NCBI GenBank assembly: GCA_038146865.1
Contig: JAYQSL010000007.1
Span: 434,001 to 498,000 of the forward strand
Direction: 5' to 3'
From: GCA-2709075 sp038146865
GTDB lineage: Bacteria; Pseudomonadota; Alphaproteobacteria; MPNO01; UBA2964
Length of the DNA: 64,000 nucleotides
The translations under genes were made by a program, and so were the position numbers. The notes under the pieces were generated by a model, which saw only the letters and a program-made list of their open reading frames with translations, was not told the origin of the DNA and ran no database searches. The number at the start of each line of letters is the position of its first letter. Position 1 is the first letter of the stretch. This document shows positions 25,126 through 33,079 of the stretch, in pieces.

Positions 25126-26001
25126 ATGAAACTGGGGATGCAGCCTAAAGTAGAAATATTTTCGGATCCAGAAACAAATAATTCTACCTATTTGGTAAGG
25201 GATCCATCCTCCAGGGCCTGCGCTGTCATAGACTCGCTGCAAAGTTATGATTTGTTTTCCGGAAGGTTTAGCACGACCCCTGCACAAAAAGTTATTGAAT
25301 TTATTCAGTCTGAAGGGTTGAAGCTTGAATGGATCTTGGAAACACATATCCATGCTGATCACTTTTCGGCTGCAGGTTTTTTGCGGGAAAAAATGGGAGG
25401 CAAAATAGCGATCGGTGAGAAGATCTGCGAGGTGCAAAAAACTTTTAAGAAATTTTACAATTTGGGCGCTGAATTTGTTCCCGACGGGTCTCACTTCGAT
25501 CACTTGTTTCAAGATGAAGAGAAATTTTCGATAGGGAATTTACCTTGTCAGGTGCTTTTCACTCCGGGTCATACACCAGCTTGTGCGTCTTATCTAATAG
25601 GAGGGTCCGTATTCACAGGGGACACCTTATTCATGCCTGACTCTGGAACAGCCAGATGTGACTTCCCAGGTGGAGACGCGGGTGAGCTTTATGACTCGAT
25701 TCAAAAAATCTTTGCTTTGCCTGGCGAGACCAAATTATTTGTCGCACATGATTATAAAGCACCAGGGAGAGAAAAATTTGCCTGGGAAAGCAGCGTTAAT
25801 GAACAAAAACGGCATAATGTGCATGTTGGTGGAAACAGGTCGAGGGAAGAATTTTGTGAAATCAGACGCACGCGTGACCTATCACTCTCAACGCCCCGAA
25901 TGATGCTAGCTGCAATACAATCAAACATACGGGGAGGTCGGATGCCTCCCCCAGAAGATGATGGTACAACCTATCTTAAGGTACCTGTCAATAAACTGTG
26001 A
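25126..26001 (+). CDS. Metallo-beta-lactamase-fold hydrolase, persulfide dioxygenase-like
   Basis: 291 residues of the MBL fold: THIHADH at residues 73 to 79, GHTPACASYLIG, the bridging aspartate in FTGDTLFMPDSGTARCDFPG, and the last histidine in FVAHDY. The single-iron ETHE1/Blh persulfide dioxygenase group has this arrangement, including the SGTARCDFPGG block. Those enzymes oxidise glutathione persulfide to sulfite. It starts at ATG 25126; ATG 25138 is an alternative. It diverges from the DmsBC-like gene. A sulfite-oxidising complex of SoeABC type would use such a DmsBC module, which makes a sulfur link attractive but unproven. Confidence 0.82.
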   Translation: MKLGMQPKVEIFSDPETNNSTYLVRDPSSRACAVIDSLQSYDLFSGRFSTTPAQKVIEFIQSEGLKLEWILETHIHADHFSAAGFLREKMGGKIAIGEKICEVQKTFKKFYNLGAEFVPDGSHFDHLFQDEEKFSIGNLPCQVLFTPGHTPACASYLIGGSVFTGDTLFMPDSGTARCDFPGGDAGELYDSIQKIFALPGETKLFVAHDYKAPGREKFAWESSVNEQKRHNVHVGGNRSREEFCEIRRTRDLSLSTPRMMLAAIQSNIRGGRMPPPEDDGTTYLKVPVNKL

Positions 26002-26036
26002 CCTGTTAGAAAAAGATTAAAATATCCCCGCATTCA

Positions 26037-29000
26037 CTATTCCGCAGCACCCACAACCGGATCTCCAGTTTCCTGTCCTGCCATTGAGCCTTTTTGTCTT
26101 CGAAGAAGGGGAGCCGTAAAACTTAACAAAGGCGGAATTATTAGGAGAGTGAGCACAGCTGACAGTGCTAATCCTCCTAATACAACGGAACCCAATCCTC
26201 GATATAATTCCGATCCAGCGCCTGGCGTTACAACAAGCGGTAGCATGCCGAATACGCTGGTAAGTGTAGACATAAATATTGGTCTAATCCTATTTCGGAC
26301 GGCTTCATTTATGGCCTCGTAAACTTCCATCATCTCTATTCGCACATGATGCAATGTTTGGTGCACAAGCAAAATGGCGTTATTTACCACGGTTCCAATT
26401 AGAATTATGAAACCCAAGAGCGTGAGCATATCCAAGGCTTGGAACTGATAGATATTCAAGATTGAGAGCCCCGCTACACCACCTGCGGTAGCTAGGGGGA
26501 CTGAAAACATTATAACGAGCGGAAAAACAAAGCTCTCAAAAAGAATAGCCATCACCAAATAAACGATCGCGACTGCTATTATTAAGTTGAAAACCATTGC
26601 TGACCAGGTTTTGTTTAATTCGTCTGCGGTGCCGGCAATCCTAAGCCTGACCCCCTGCGGCAACCCGGCCTCGGTCATGGGAGCTATGATCTCGTTTTTA
26701 ACTTTTTCTATTGAAGTTTCGAAGGGGATATTGTCTGGAGGACGGATCTGAATTTGAACCGTTCTTTGACGTTCAAAATGCCTAATTTGTGTTGGGCCTT
26801 CAGTTACTTCGATTCTCGCCAACATGTACGCAGGAAGAATTTGCCCAGTACGGGTCACTACAGGCAAGTCGCCGATCCCTTGAGTTCGTTTAACCTGTTT
26901 GTCAGGCCCCATTAGCGTTAAATCGACACGATTACTCCCGTCAGTGACTTCAGCTACCCTGAGGCCGTCATTAAATGCATCAATAGAGACCCCAAGGTCC
27001 TTGGCGGTCAGGCCAACATCGGCGAGTTTAAGGAGATCTGGGATTATCCGAACCTCAGGCGCTCCTAATTCTAGACCGGGCCGTGGGCGAAGCTGTGTGC
27101 CTCCGCTTCTAGGCATGGCTGCAGACAGTCTGGTCATGGCATCTCTAGCGAGTTCCAATAACGTTTCTAGATCAGGCCCCGTTATATTTAGGTCTATAAC
27201 CTGCGAGCCCCCCAATCCGCGTCCAAAAATGGAAGTTTGTCTTGCGAAGCCAAATGTTCCCGGCTCAGAAAAAATAGTTCTTCGTAGTATCGGCACAAGC
27301 TCTTTTGCCCGCGTTTCATCAGTTGCGGACGTCCCGATGAAGGTGGAGGTAGATCGGGATATGTACCAAAAGCGCGCCATCCTTACCGGTCCCTTGTCAC
27401 ACTCTTCTAACCTAACGAGAGGCCACTCTGTAGAGATCTTCAATCGGCTGAAAATCGAGGGACATTCTTTTGGTTTTTCTCCTGGTTCTGCCCAGTAGCG
27501 GCGGGTCATTCTTTCTGCGCGCTGTGCCATATTTGTAAGCTGTTCGAGGTTATACCCAGGAGGCGTCTGAGCTATTGCTAATACAAAATTTCTGTTTCCA
27601 TCGGGTAGGTAGGAAAGTTTTGGTAAAAATAGCCAAGTTCCATAGCCTGCGAGCCCGCAAACTGAAGCGACAACTGCGACCCCCGCCAAACGGCTTGAAA
27701 TTGTAATTTTTGTGAAACGACAGATGAAACTCGCAAAAGCTGATGCGGCTGGATCTATAATTGGAAGACGACGCTTTTGAGCTATCGATCCGGTTTTGTC
27801 GCCTAAAAGCCATCGAGCTAAAGCTGGAACAACGGTTATTGATACTAAAAGGGAGAGAGTTACCGCCACCGATAAAGCAATGGCGATATCTCGGAAGAGT
27901 TGGCCAACGACCAAATCCATAACCAAGATAGGCGCGAACACTACTACCGTGGTGATTGCTGAAGCCATAATGGCTCCCCAAACCTCACTTGCACCTTTGA
28001 TAGCGCCTTCAATCCTTCCGCGCCCCATTTCACGATGCCGATAGATATTTTCGAGTACAACAATCGCGGCATCTACCACCATTCCGACGGCAAAAGCGAA
28101 GCCCGCGAGCGATATCACGTTTATACTTCGACCGAGCGCCGCGAGAGCAACAAATGAACCAACGATAGAGACCGGTATAGCCATAGACACCACGGCGGTG
28201 GCGCCAAATGATCTCAAAAATAAGAGCAGTAAGATTGCTGCCAGAGTTCCACCCACCCATATGTTTTGGCTGACCAAACCTACCGCAGCCTTAATATAAA
28301 CAGTGTCATCATGGACTTGTTCCATAACGAGGCCGGCCTGAGGAAGCGTTTCTCTATTCAGTTCTGTGACCACCTTGCGGATACTATTCATTGTCTCAAT
28401 GACATTCGCCCCAGTATCCCGAACCGCATTGACGATGATGGCATTTCGGCCTCGATCCCGACGCCGAGATGTCCTCCGTTTGAAGCCCTTTTCGACCTCT
28501 GCAATATCACCCACTCGAACGCGGAGTATTCTACCAGTTGCCCGATCTTGAGTTGAACGGAGGACAACCTCTTTAACCCTCTGAACCGTATTGAGCTCGC
28601 TTTCTGTTCGAACAGTATATTCTCGTTTGCCTTCCTCAACCTCTCCGGCGGATAAGTTTATATTCGTGTTACGCAGCGCATTATTGAGGTCGCTGACGGT
28701 CATTCGATAATGAGCAAGCCTCTGAGGGTCTACGATAACGCGAATTTCAGATTCATTGCCGCCGTAAACATTTACCAGAGCGACACCTTCGATGCGCTCA
28801 AGCCGATCAATGATTACATCTTCTACGAAATCGCCATATTCTGAAATTGGCCTGGAGTTGTTTTCAAGCGCCCTAATGGAGAAATAAGCTATTGGATTAT
28901 CGTCTGAGTCCCTCGTCCTTAGTTCCGGTTCATTCGCTTCAGCCGGCAAATTCCCTACCTGCTGTAGGCGGTTATTTATCAACAGTATCGAGCGATTGCG

Positions 29001-29300
29001 GTCGGCATTTATATTGAACTCGAGGCTAATGCGAGCTCTTCCCCGGCTTGCCCAAGACTCCATACTCTCCAAGCCTTCAAGCCCCTTCAAAGCCTCTTCT
29101 TGCGGTATTAGGATTTCGCGCTCGACATCCAATGGTGATGCACCACGCCAGGTCGTCTGAACTTGAATAAGAGGCTTTCGGACGTCTGGCGTTAGTTGAA
29201 TCGGTATAGCCTGCAGAGCTACCCAACCCATAATGACGACCATTAAGACCACTGACATAACGGCGACGGGGCGCCGCACAGCGAGCTCAATTAGCTTCAT
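26037..29300 (-). CDS. RND-family efflux pump, inner-membrane transporter (HAE1/AcrB-like)
   Basis: 1087 residues. The N-terminal helix (RPVAVMSVVLMVVIMGWVAL) and the large periplasmic loops show the duplicated RND plan. TM4 reads FAVGMVVDAAIVVLENIY, keeping one of the two aspartates of AcrB-type pumps. TM10 reads GTVVNNAILLVHQ, without the usual lysine. So the proton relay is of the variant type seen in acriflavin-resistance-like RND proteins. The gene's ATG overlaps the adaptor stop as ATGA, so they are translated together. No TolC-like outer-membrane gene is in the window. Substrates unknown. Confidence 0.9.
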   Translation of the reverse strand: MKLIELAVRRPVAVMSVVLMVVIMGWVALQAIPIQLTPDVRKPLIQVQTTWRGASPLDVEREILIPQEEALKGLEGLESMESWASRGRARISLEFNINADRNRSILLINNRLQQVGNLPAEANEPELRTRDSDDNPIAYFSIRALENNSRPISEYGDFVEDVIIDRLERIEGVALVNVYGGNESEIRVIVDPQRLAHYRMTVSDLNNALRNTNINLSAGEVEEGKREYTVRTESELNTVQRVKEVVLRSTQDRATGRILRVRVGDIAEVEKGFKRRTSRRRDRGRNAIIVNAVRDTGANVIETMNSIRKVVTELNRETLPQAGLVMEQVHDDTVYIKAAVGLVSQNIWVGGTLAAILLLLFLRSFGATAVVSMAIPVSIVGSFVALAALGRSINVISLAGFAFAVGMVVDAAIVVLENIYRHREMGRGRIEGAIKGASEVWGAIMASAITTVVVFAPILVMDLVVGQLFRDIAIALSVAVTLSLLVSITVVPALARWLLGDKTGSIAQKRRLPIIDPAASAFASFICRFTKITISSRLAGVAVVASVCGLAGYGTWLFLPKLSYLPDGNRNFVLAIAQTPPGYNLEQLTNMAQRAERMTRRYWAEPGEKPKECPSIFSRLKISTEWPLVRLEECDKGPVRMARFWYISRSTSTFIGTSATDETRAKELVPILRRTIFSEPGTFGFARQTSIFGRGLGGSQVIDLNITGPDLETLLELARDAMTRLSAAMPRSGGTQLRPRPGLELGAPEVRIIPDLLKLADVGLTAKDLGVSIDAFNDGLRVAEVTDGSNRVDLTLMGPDKQVKRTQGIGDLPVVTRTGQILPAYMLARIEVTEGPTQIRHFERQRTVQIQIRPPDNIPFETSIEKVKNEIIAPMTEAGLPQGVRLRIAGTADELNKTWSAMVFNLIIAVAIVYLVMAILFESFVFPLVIMFSVPLATAGGVAGLSILNIYQFQALDMLTLLGFIILIGTVVNNAILLVHQTLHHVRIEMMEVYEAINEAVRNRIRPIFMSTLTSVFGMLPLVVTPGAGSELYRGLGSVVLGGLALSAVLTLLIIPPLLSFTAPLLRRQKGSMAGQETGDPVVGAAE

Positions 29301-30700
29301 GACCTAGATCCTTCGCGGTTTTTGCGGCGATTTGATTTTTCGCCATTGCTATCTCTTTTATTTTGATTGGTAGGGTTTCCGTCGCGATCTCTGCTGCCAC
29401 GTCGTCTTTGACCTCGATCGGATCCGCCACGCCTCTTAGAGTCTTGAATTCTAACTTTTTGATTGGGTCTAAGCCGTTCGTTTCCGCGGACCACAACCCG
29501 GTCGCCGGGATTTAAACCCTTTAAGACCTCAAATCTAGAACCGAAAGTCTCACCGAGCTCCACTTCTCGAAGCGCTGCTGTCATTTTGTCTTGATCAACA
29601 ACGAAAACTACTTTTTTTCCTCGTCGAACGGTAATTGCATCTTTGTGTACCGTTACGGCGACCCTTGTCGGCCCTGCTGGGATTCTTAGCCTCACACTTT
29701 GATTTGCAGCAACCCTCCCTGCATCATAATTCTTCGCGGGAATAAAACGGACCAACCTGGTTCGAGATAATGCATTCTCTTCGGGAATTACCGCTCTAAC
29801 AGACGCTTTAAATTCTTTTCCAAACTCTGGGAGGACGTCTACGGATATCCCCTTATCTAGACCACCAACCCTATTGCCAGGTACCTCGGCTTCGACCTCA
29901 AGGGAGCTATCATCCACCAACGTGGCCACATTCGCGCCCACATTTACGTAATTGCCAACCTCCACATGCAGAACTGTAACGACCCCGCTAAAAGGGGCCT
30001 GTACTTTTGCGTTATTCAAATTGATATCCGCCATTCGCAGCTCTGCCTGTGCCTGATCGGCTTTCGCCTCCGCTTCCGCTTTGGCACTTCTGAACCGCTC
30101 AACCTCACGCCTTTTATCGTCATAGCGAGCGACAGAAAAAGCTGCTGACTTCCTCAACCTTTCAAGTCTCTTCAACTCTTGTTGAGCTAGGCTTAGCTGC
30201 GCGTCGGCTCGCTTGATACTGGCTTTGTTTTCTCTTACTTCTGCTGATCTGAGACTGCGTTCAGCTTCCAGCATGCTTGTTATGAGGGTTGCCAAAGTTT
30301 GCCCTTTTTTAACCCGATCTCCCACCCTAACGAATACTTTGCCGATTGCACCTCTGGTTCTCGCTGCAACGTTTCCTGCCTGGTCGGCAACAATGCGCCC
30401 ATACACTAATACTGTTTCAGACTGGCTACCCTTTATTACTGGGTCGACGACGACCGTGGCCGGCCCACCTCTTCCACGTCTCCCCCTGCGTCCTTTTCTT
30501 TTTCCCCTTGATTGTTTTTCTGCAGTCGTCTTCTTTGTTTCTGCTTTCTCTGTCGCGCCTCTGCTCCGTTCCTGTCCTAATGCTGTTGTGGGGCTTAGCG
30601 AGATTGATACCAGTGCTATGACAGAAAGCACGACCAGTAGGTAAACCACTGTTGTTTTGCCACCATAAAAGGAGCAGTACGCAGAAAGATTTTTTTTCAT
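29297..30700 (-). CDS. RND efflux periplasmic adaptor (membrane fusion protein) with basic tails
   Basis: 467 residues. An N-terminal membrane anchor (about residues 17 to 40) is followed by a low-complexity basic stretch at residues 44 to 79 rich in R, G and K. Next come the lipoyl half-motif (GRIVADQAGNVAARTRGAIG), a coiled-coil hairpin (about 145 to 215, ending AQAELRMADINLNNAKVQ), the second lipoyl half (APFSGVVTVLHVEVGNYVNV) and a beta-barrel. The last fifty residues are again almost all R, G, D, N and S. This is the HlyD/AcrA plan. It is first in a two-gene operon with the RND transporter. The two charged tails are unusual for periplasmic adaptors and are described under findings. Confidence 0.88.
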   Translation of the reverse strand: MKKNLSAYCSFYGGKTTVVYLLVVLSVIALVSISLSPTTALGQERSRGATEKAETKKTTAEKQSRGKRKGRRGRRGRGGPATVVVDPVIKGSQSETVLVYGRIVADQAGNVAARTRGAIGKVFVRVGDRVKKGQTLATLITSMLEAERSLRSAEVRENKASIKRADAQLSLAQQELKRLERLRKSAAFSVARYDDKRREVERFRSAKAEAEAKADQAQAELRMADINLNNAKVQAPFSGVVTVLHVEVGNYVNVGANVATLVDDSSLEVEAEVPGNRVGGLDKGISVDVLPEFGKEFKASVRAVIPEENALSRTRLVRFIPAKNYDAGRVAANQSVRLRIPAGPTRVAVTVHKDAITVRRGKKVVFVVDQDKMTAALREVELGETFGSRFEVLKGLNPGDRVVVRGNERLRPNQKVRIQDSKRRGGSDRGQRRRGSRDRDGNPTNQNKRDSNGEKSNRRKNREGSRS

Positions 30701-30882
30701 TTTGAAGGACCCTTTAAAGCATGACCTTTATACCCACTTCGCCAGCGACTGGATTTAAATCGTCATGTCATAGAAGACTTCAGAGAATGTATTCATAGCT
30801 ATTTTTAGTCAATACTGTAAAATAATCAGTTTTCATTATTATAACACGAGTGATTAACAACGAGTCCGTCGCAGCCACGAAC

Positions 30883-31815
30883 ATGACTACAGCTTTTTTT
30901 TGCCACGAAATATTTGAAGCCCACGACACGGGACCAGGTCATCCAGAGCGTCCAGAGCGCCTGAGGGCGATAAAAAAGGTTATTTCATCAAGTAGCTTTG
31001 ACCCTTTGATCCTCAGGGAAGCTCCCAAATCGACTTTGCAGCAAATAGCCATGGTTCACGATCTGGATTATGCCGAAAAATTAATGGATTTGATCCCTGC
31101 AAGTGGATGGAGCCGAATAGATCCCGATACAGTTATGTGTCCAGAGACCGGTGAAGCAACCCTTAGAGCGGTGGGTGCAGTGATCGAGGCAGTTGACGGT
31201 GTAATTGCGGGCGCATTCGATAATGCATTTTGTGCTGTAAGACCTCCGGGGCATCACGCAGAGCCAGAGCATGGAATGGGGTTTTGTTTTTTTAACAACG
31301 CAGCGATCGCGGCGCGGCATGCACAACAGGCCCATGGTTTGGAACGGGTAGCTATAGTCGATTTTGATGTTCACCATGGGAATGGCACACAGGCGGCATT
31401 TCGAGGAGATAAAAGTGTTTTTTTTGCATCGTCTCACCAATACCCATTTTATCCGGGAACTGGAGCCATCGATGAGGTAGGAGTTGGAAATATAGTTAAT
31501 GTTCCACTCGAGGCGGGAAGTGGATCTAAAGATTTTAGAGATGGTTGGAGTTCAAAGATTTTCCCAGCGTTGGAAGCTTTTCAGCCCGAGTTTTTGGTAA
31601 TCTCTGCGGGGTTTGATGCGCATGCCAGAGACCCTCTTGCTTCCCTAAATCTTGAAGCTGAGGATTTTTCTTGGATTACGCGGAAACTTTTGGAGGTTTC
31701 TGGAAATAAACTTAACGGCCGGGTCATTTCTTGTCTCGAGGGCGGATATGACTTGGTCGGGCTGGGAGAAAGCGTGGACGCACACGTGTCTGAACTTATG
31801 GGTTTCCGGCACTAA
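30883..31815 (+). CDS. Histone deacetylase-family (acetylpolyamine amidohydrolase-like) protein
   Basis: About 310 residues from ATG 30883; a GTG at 30850 would add eleven residues and has no better ribosome site. It contains the zinc-hydrolase core: DTGPGHPERPERLRAI near the start, catalytic histidines in RPPGHHAEPEHGMGFC, zinc ligands in VDFDVHHGNGTQ, and the later aspartate in SAGFDAHARDP. Bacterial members remove acetyl groups from polyamines, acetoin-related compounds or lysines. The gene precedes xseB-ispA-dxs on the same strand, an order seen in related Alphaproteobacteria. Substrate not predictable from sequence. Confidence 0.88.
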   Translation: MTTAFFCHEIFEAHDTGPGHPERPERLRAIKKVISSSSFDPLILREAPKSTLQQIAMVHDLDYAEKLMDLIPASGWSRIDPDTVMCPETGEATLRAVGAVIEAVDGVIAGAFDNAFCAVRPPGHHAEPEHGMGFCFFNNAAIAARHAQQAHGLERVAIVDFDVHHGNGTQAAFRGDKSVFFASSHQYPFYPGTGAIDEVGVGNIVNVPLEAGSGSKDFRDGWSSKIFPALEAFQPEFLVISAGFDAHARDPLASLNLEAEDFSWITRKLLEVSGNKLNGRVISCLEGGYDLVGLGESVDAHVSELMGFRH

Positions 31816-31904
31816 AAAAACAGCAATTCCTGTGGACACGGCAATATCTTGCTCAAATTGTTGCCTGTCTCTAAACTAAAACTAAATATTGGGTTTGTTC
31901 ACGA

Positions 31905-32171
31905 ATGGTCGAAGCGGAAAGAAAAAAGGATCAAAGTAAAGGCAATCTTGAAGACTTGTCGTTTGAAGATGCTTTAGCAGAGCTCGAGGAAATTGTTCGT
32001 CAACTAGAACAGGGACGGGGCACTTTAGATGACTCAATTTCGGCATATGAACGTGGGACTTTGTTAAAAAAACATTGTGAAGATAAACTTAACAAGGCTC
32101 GGATGCGCGTTGAAGAAATTACGGTTGGGCCGGACGGGGAAATTAGAACGGAGCCCAAAGATTTTGAATGA
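31905..32171 (+). CDS. xseB: Exodeoxyribonuclease VII small subunit
   Basis: 88 residues with the XseB signature: SFEDALAELEEIVRQLEQG followed by LDDSISAYERGTLLKKHCE and a carboxy-terminal acidic tail. It forms the small helical subunit of exonuclease VII with XseA, which degrades single-stranded DNA in recombination and mismatch repair. Length and motif fit the family exactly. xseA is not in the window. Its stop overlaps the ispA start region, so the two are probably coupled. Confidence 0.93.
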   Translation: MVEAERKKDQSKGNLEDLSFEDALAELEEIVRQLEQGRGTLDDSISAYERGTLLKKHCEDKLNKARMRVEEITVGPDGEIRTEPKDFE

Positions 32172-33069
32172 GGCAACGGCCCAAATTGCCCTCTCAGATG
32201 CAATGCACAGAGAAGCTGAAGCCCTTGAAGAGGTCCTTTCATCTTTGCTTGAGCCCGCGTCTGATCAAGAACCCCGTGTGCTTGACGCCATGCGGTACGC
32301 GGTACTCGGAGGAGGAAAGCGTGTAAGACCGTTTCTTGTGATCAATACGGCACGGCTATTTGATGTGGCCGATGACTTCTCGCTTCGCGTGGGCGCGGCA
32401 GTGGAATTCGTGCATTGTTATTCTCTTGTCCATGATGATCTGCCAGCCATGGACGATGATGACGTTAGACGGGGAAAAGCCTCTTGTCATAGAGCTTTTG
32501 ATCAGCCTACTGCGATACTTGCTGGTGATGCTTTATTGGCATTGGCCTTCGAAGTGCTTGGTCACCCACTTACCCATTCAGATGCAGAAATAAGATGCGA
32601 GCTCACTACGAGTTTAGCTACAGCTGCAGGTTCCCGAGGTATGGTGGGCGGACAAATGCTTGATCTGCGATCCGAGGACGTAACAGCAAATATTTCACGA
32701 ATTGCGCGGATACAGCAGCTCAAAACAGGGGCGCTTATTGAATTTTCATGTGATGCTGGAGCAATTTTGGGTAGAGCTGATGTCCGGAAGAGAGAGGCCC
32801 TGAGGCGATACTCAAGAGATCTCGGTCTTGCGTTTCAGATAAAAGATGACCTCCTAGATGCTCTTGGCGAGGAATTGCAAGTGGGGAAAGCGACAAAGAA
32901 AGATGCTGCAGCTGGCAAAGCTACCTTTGTAGCTCTTTTAGGAATTGAGGGTGCGAAAAGACGAGCCGATTTTCTCTGCAATCAAGCGATCGGTCACCTA
33001 GAAATTTTTGGCGCAGAGGCAAGGCACTTAGCCGAGCTCGCCGAGTTTGCTGTAGGAAGACAATCTTAA
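32164..33069 (+). CDS. ispA: Farnesyl/geranyl diphosphate synthase
   Basis: About 301 residues from TTG 32164, which overlaps the end of xseB and has GGAG eleven bases upstream. ATG 32203 is the fallback. Both aspartate-rich motifs are present: LVHDDLPAMDDDDVRRG (first DDxxD type) and FQIKDDLLDALG (second). VLGGGKRVRPFL is the conserved diphosphate-binding block. The enzyme condenses isopentenyl diphosphate with dimethylallyl or geranyl diphosphate to make farnesyl diphosphate for quinones and the undecaprenyl carrier. It sits directly before dxs, the entry enzyme of the same isoprenoid pathway, as in many Alphaproteobacteria. Confidence 0.92.
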   Translation: MNEATAQIALSDAMHREAEALEEVLSSLLEPASDQEPRVLDAMRYAVLGGGKRVRPFLVINTARLFDVADDFSLRVGAAVEFVHCYSLVHDDLPAMDDDDVRRGKASCHRAFDQPTAILAGDALLALAFEVLGHPLTHSDAEIRCELTTSLATAAGSRGMVGGQMLDLRSEDVTANISRIARIQQLKTGALIEFSCDAGAILGRADVRKREALRRYSRDLGLAFQIKDDLLDALGEELQVGKATKKDAAAGKATFVALLGIEGAKRRADFLCNQAIGHLEIFGAEARHLAELAEFAVGRQS

Positions 33070-33079
33070 GGAGCGACTT

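Noticed and set aside
26899..27498. 199-residue plus-strand frame opposite the RND gene
   Set aside because: It is antisense to a well-conserved coding region, has no recognisable domain and low-complexity codon-shadow composition.
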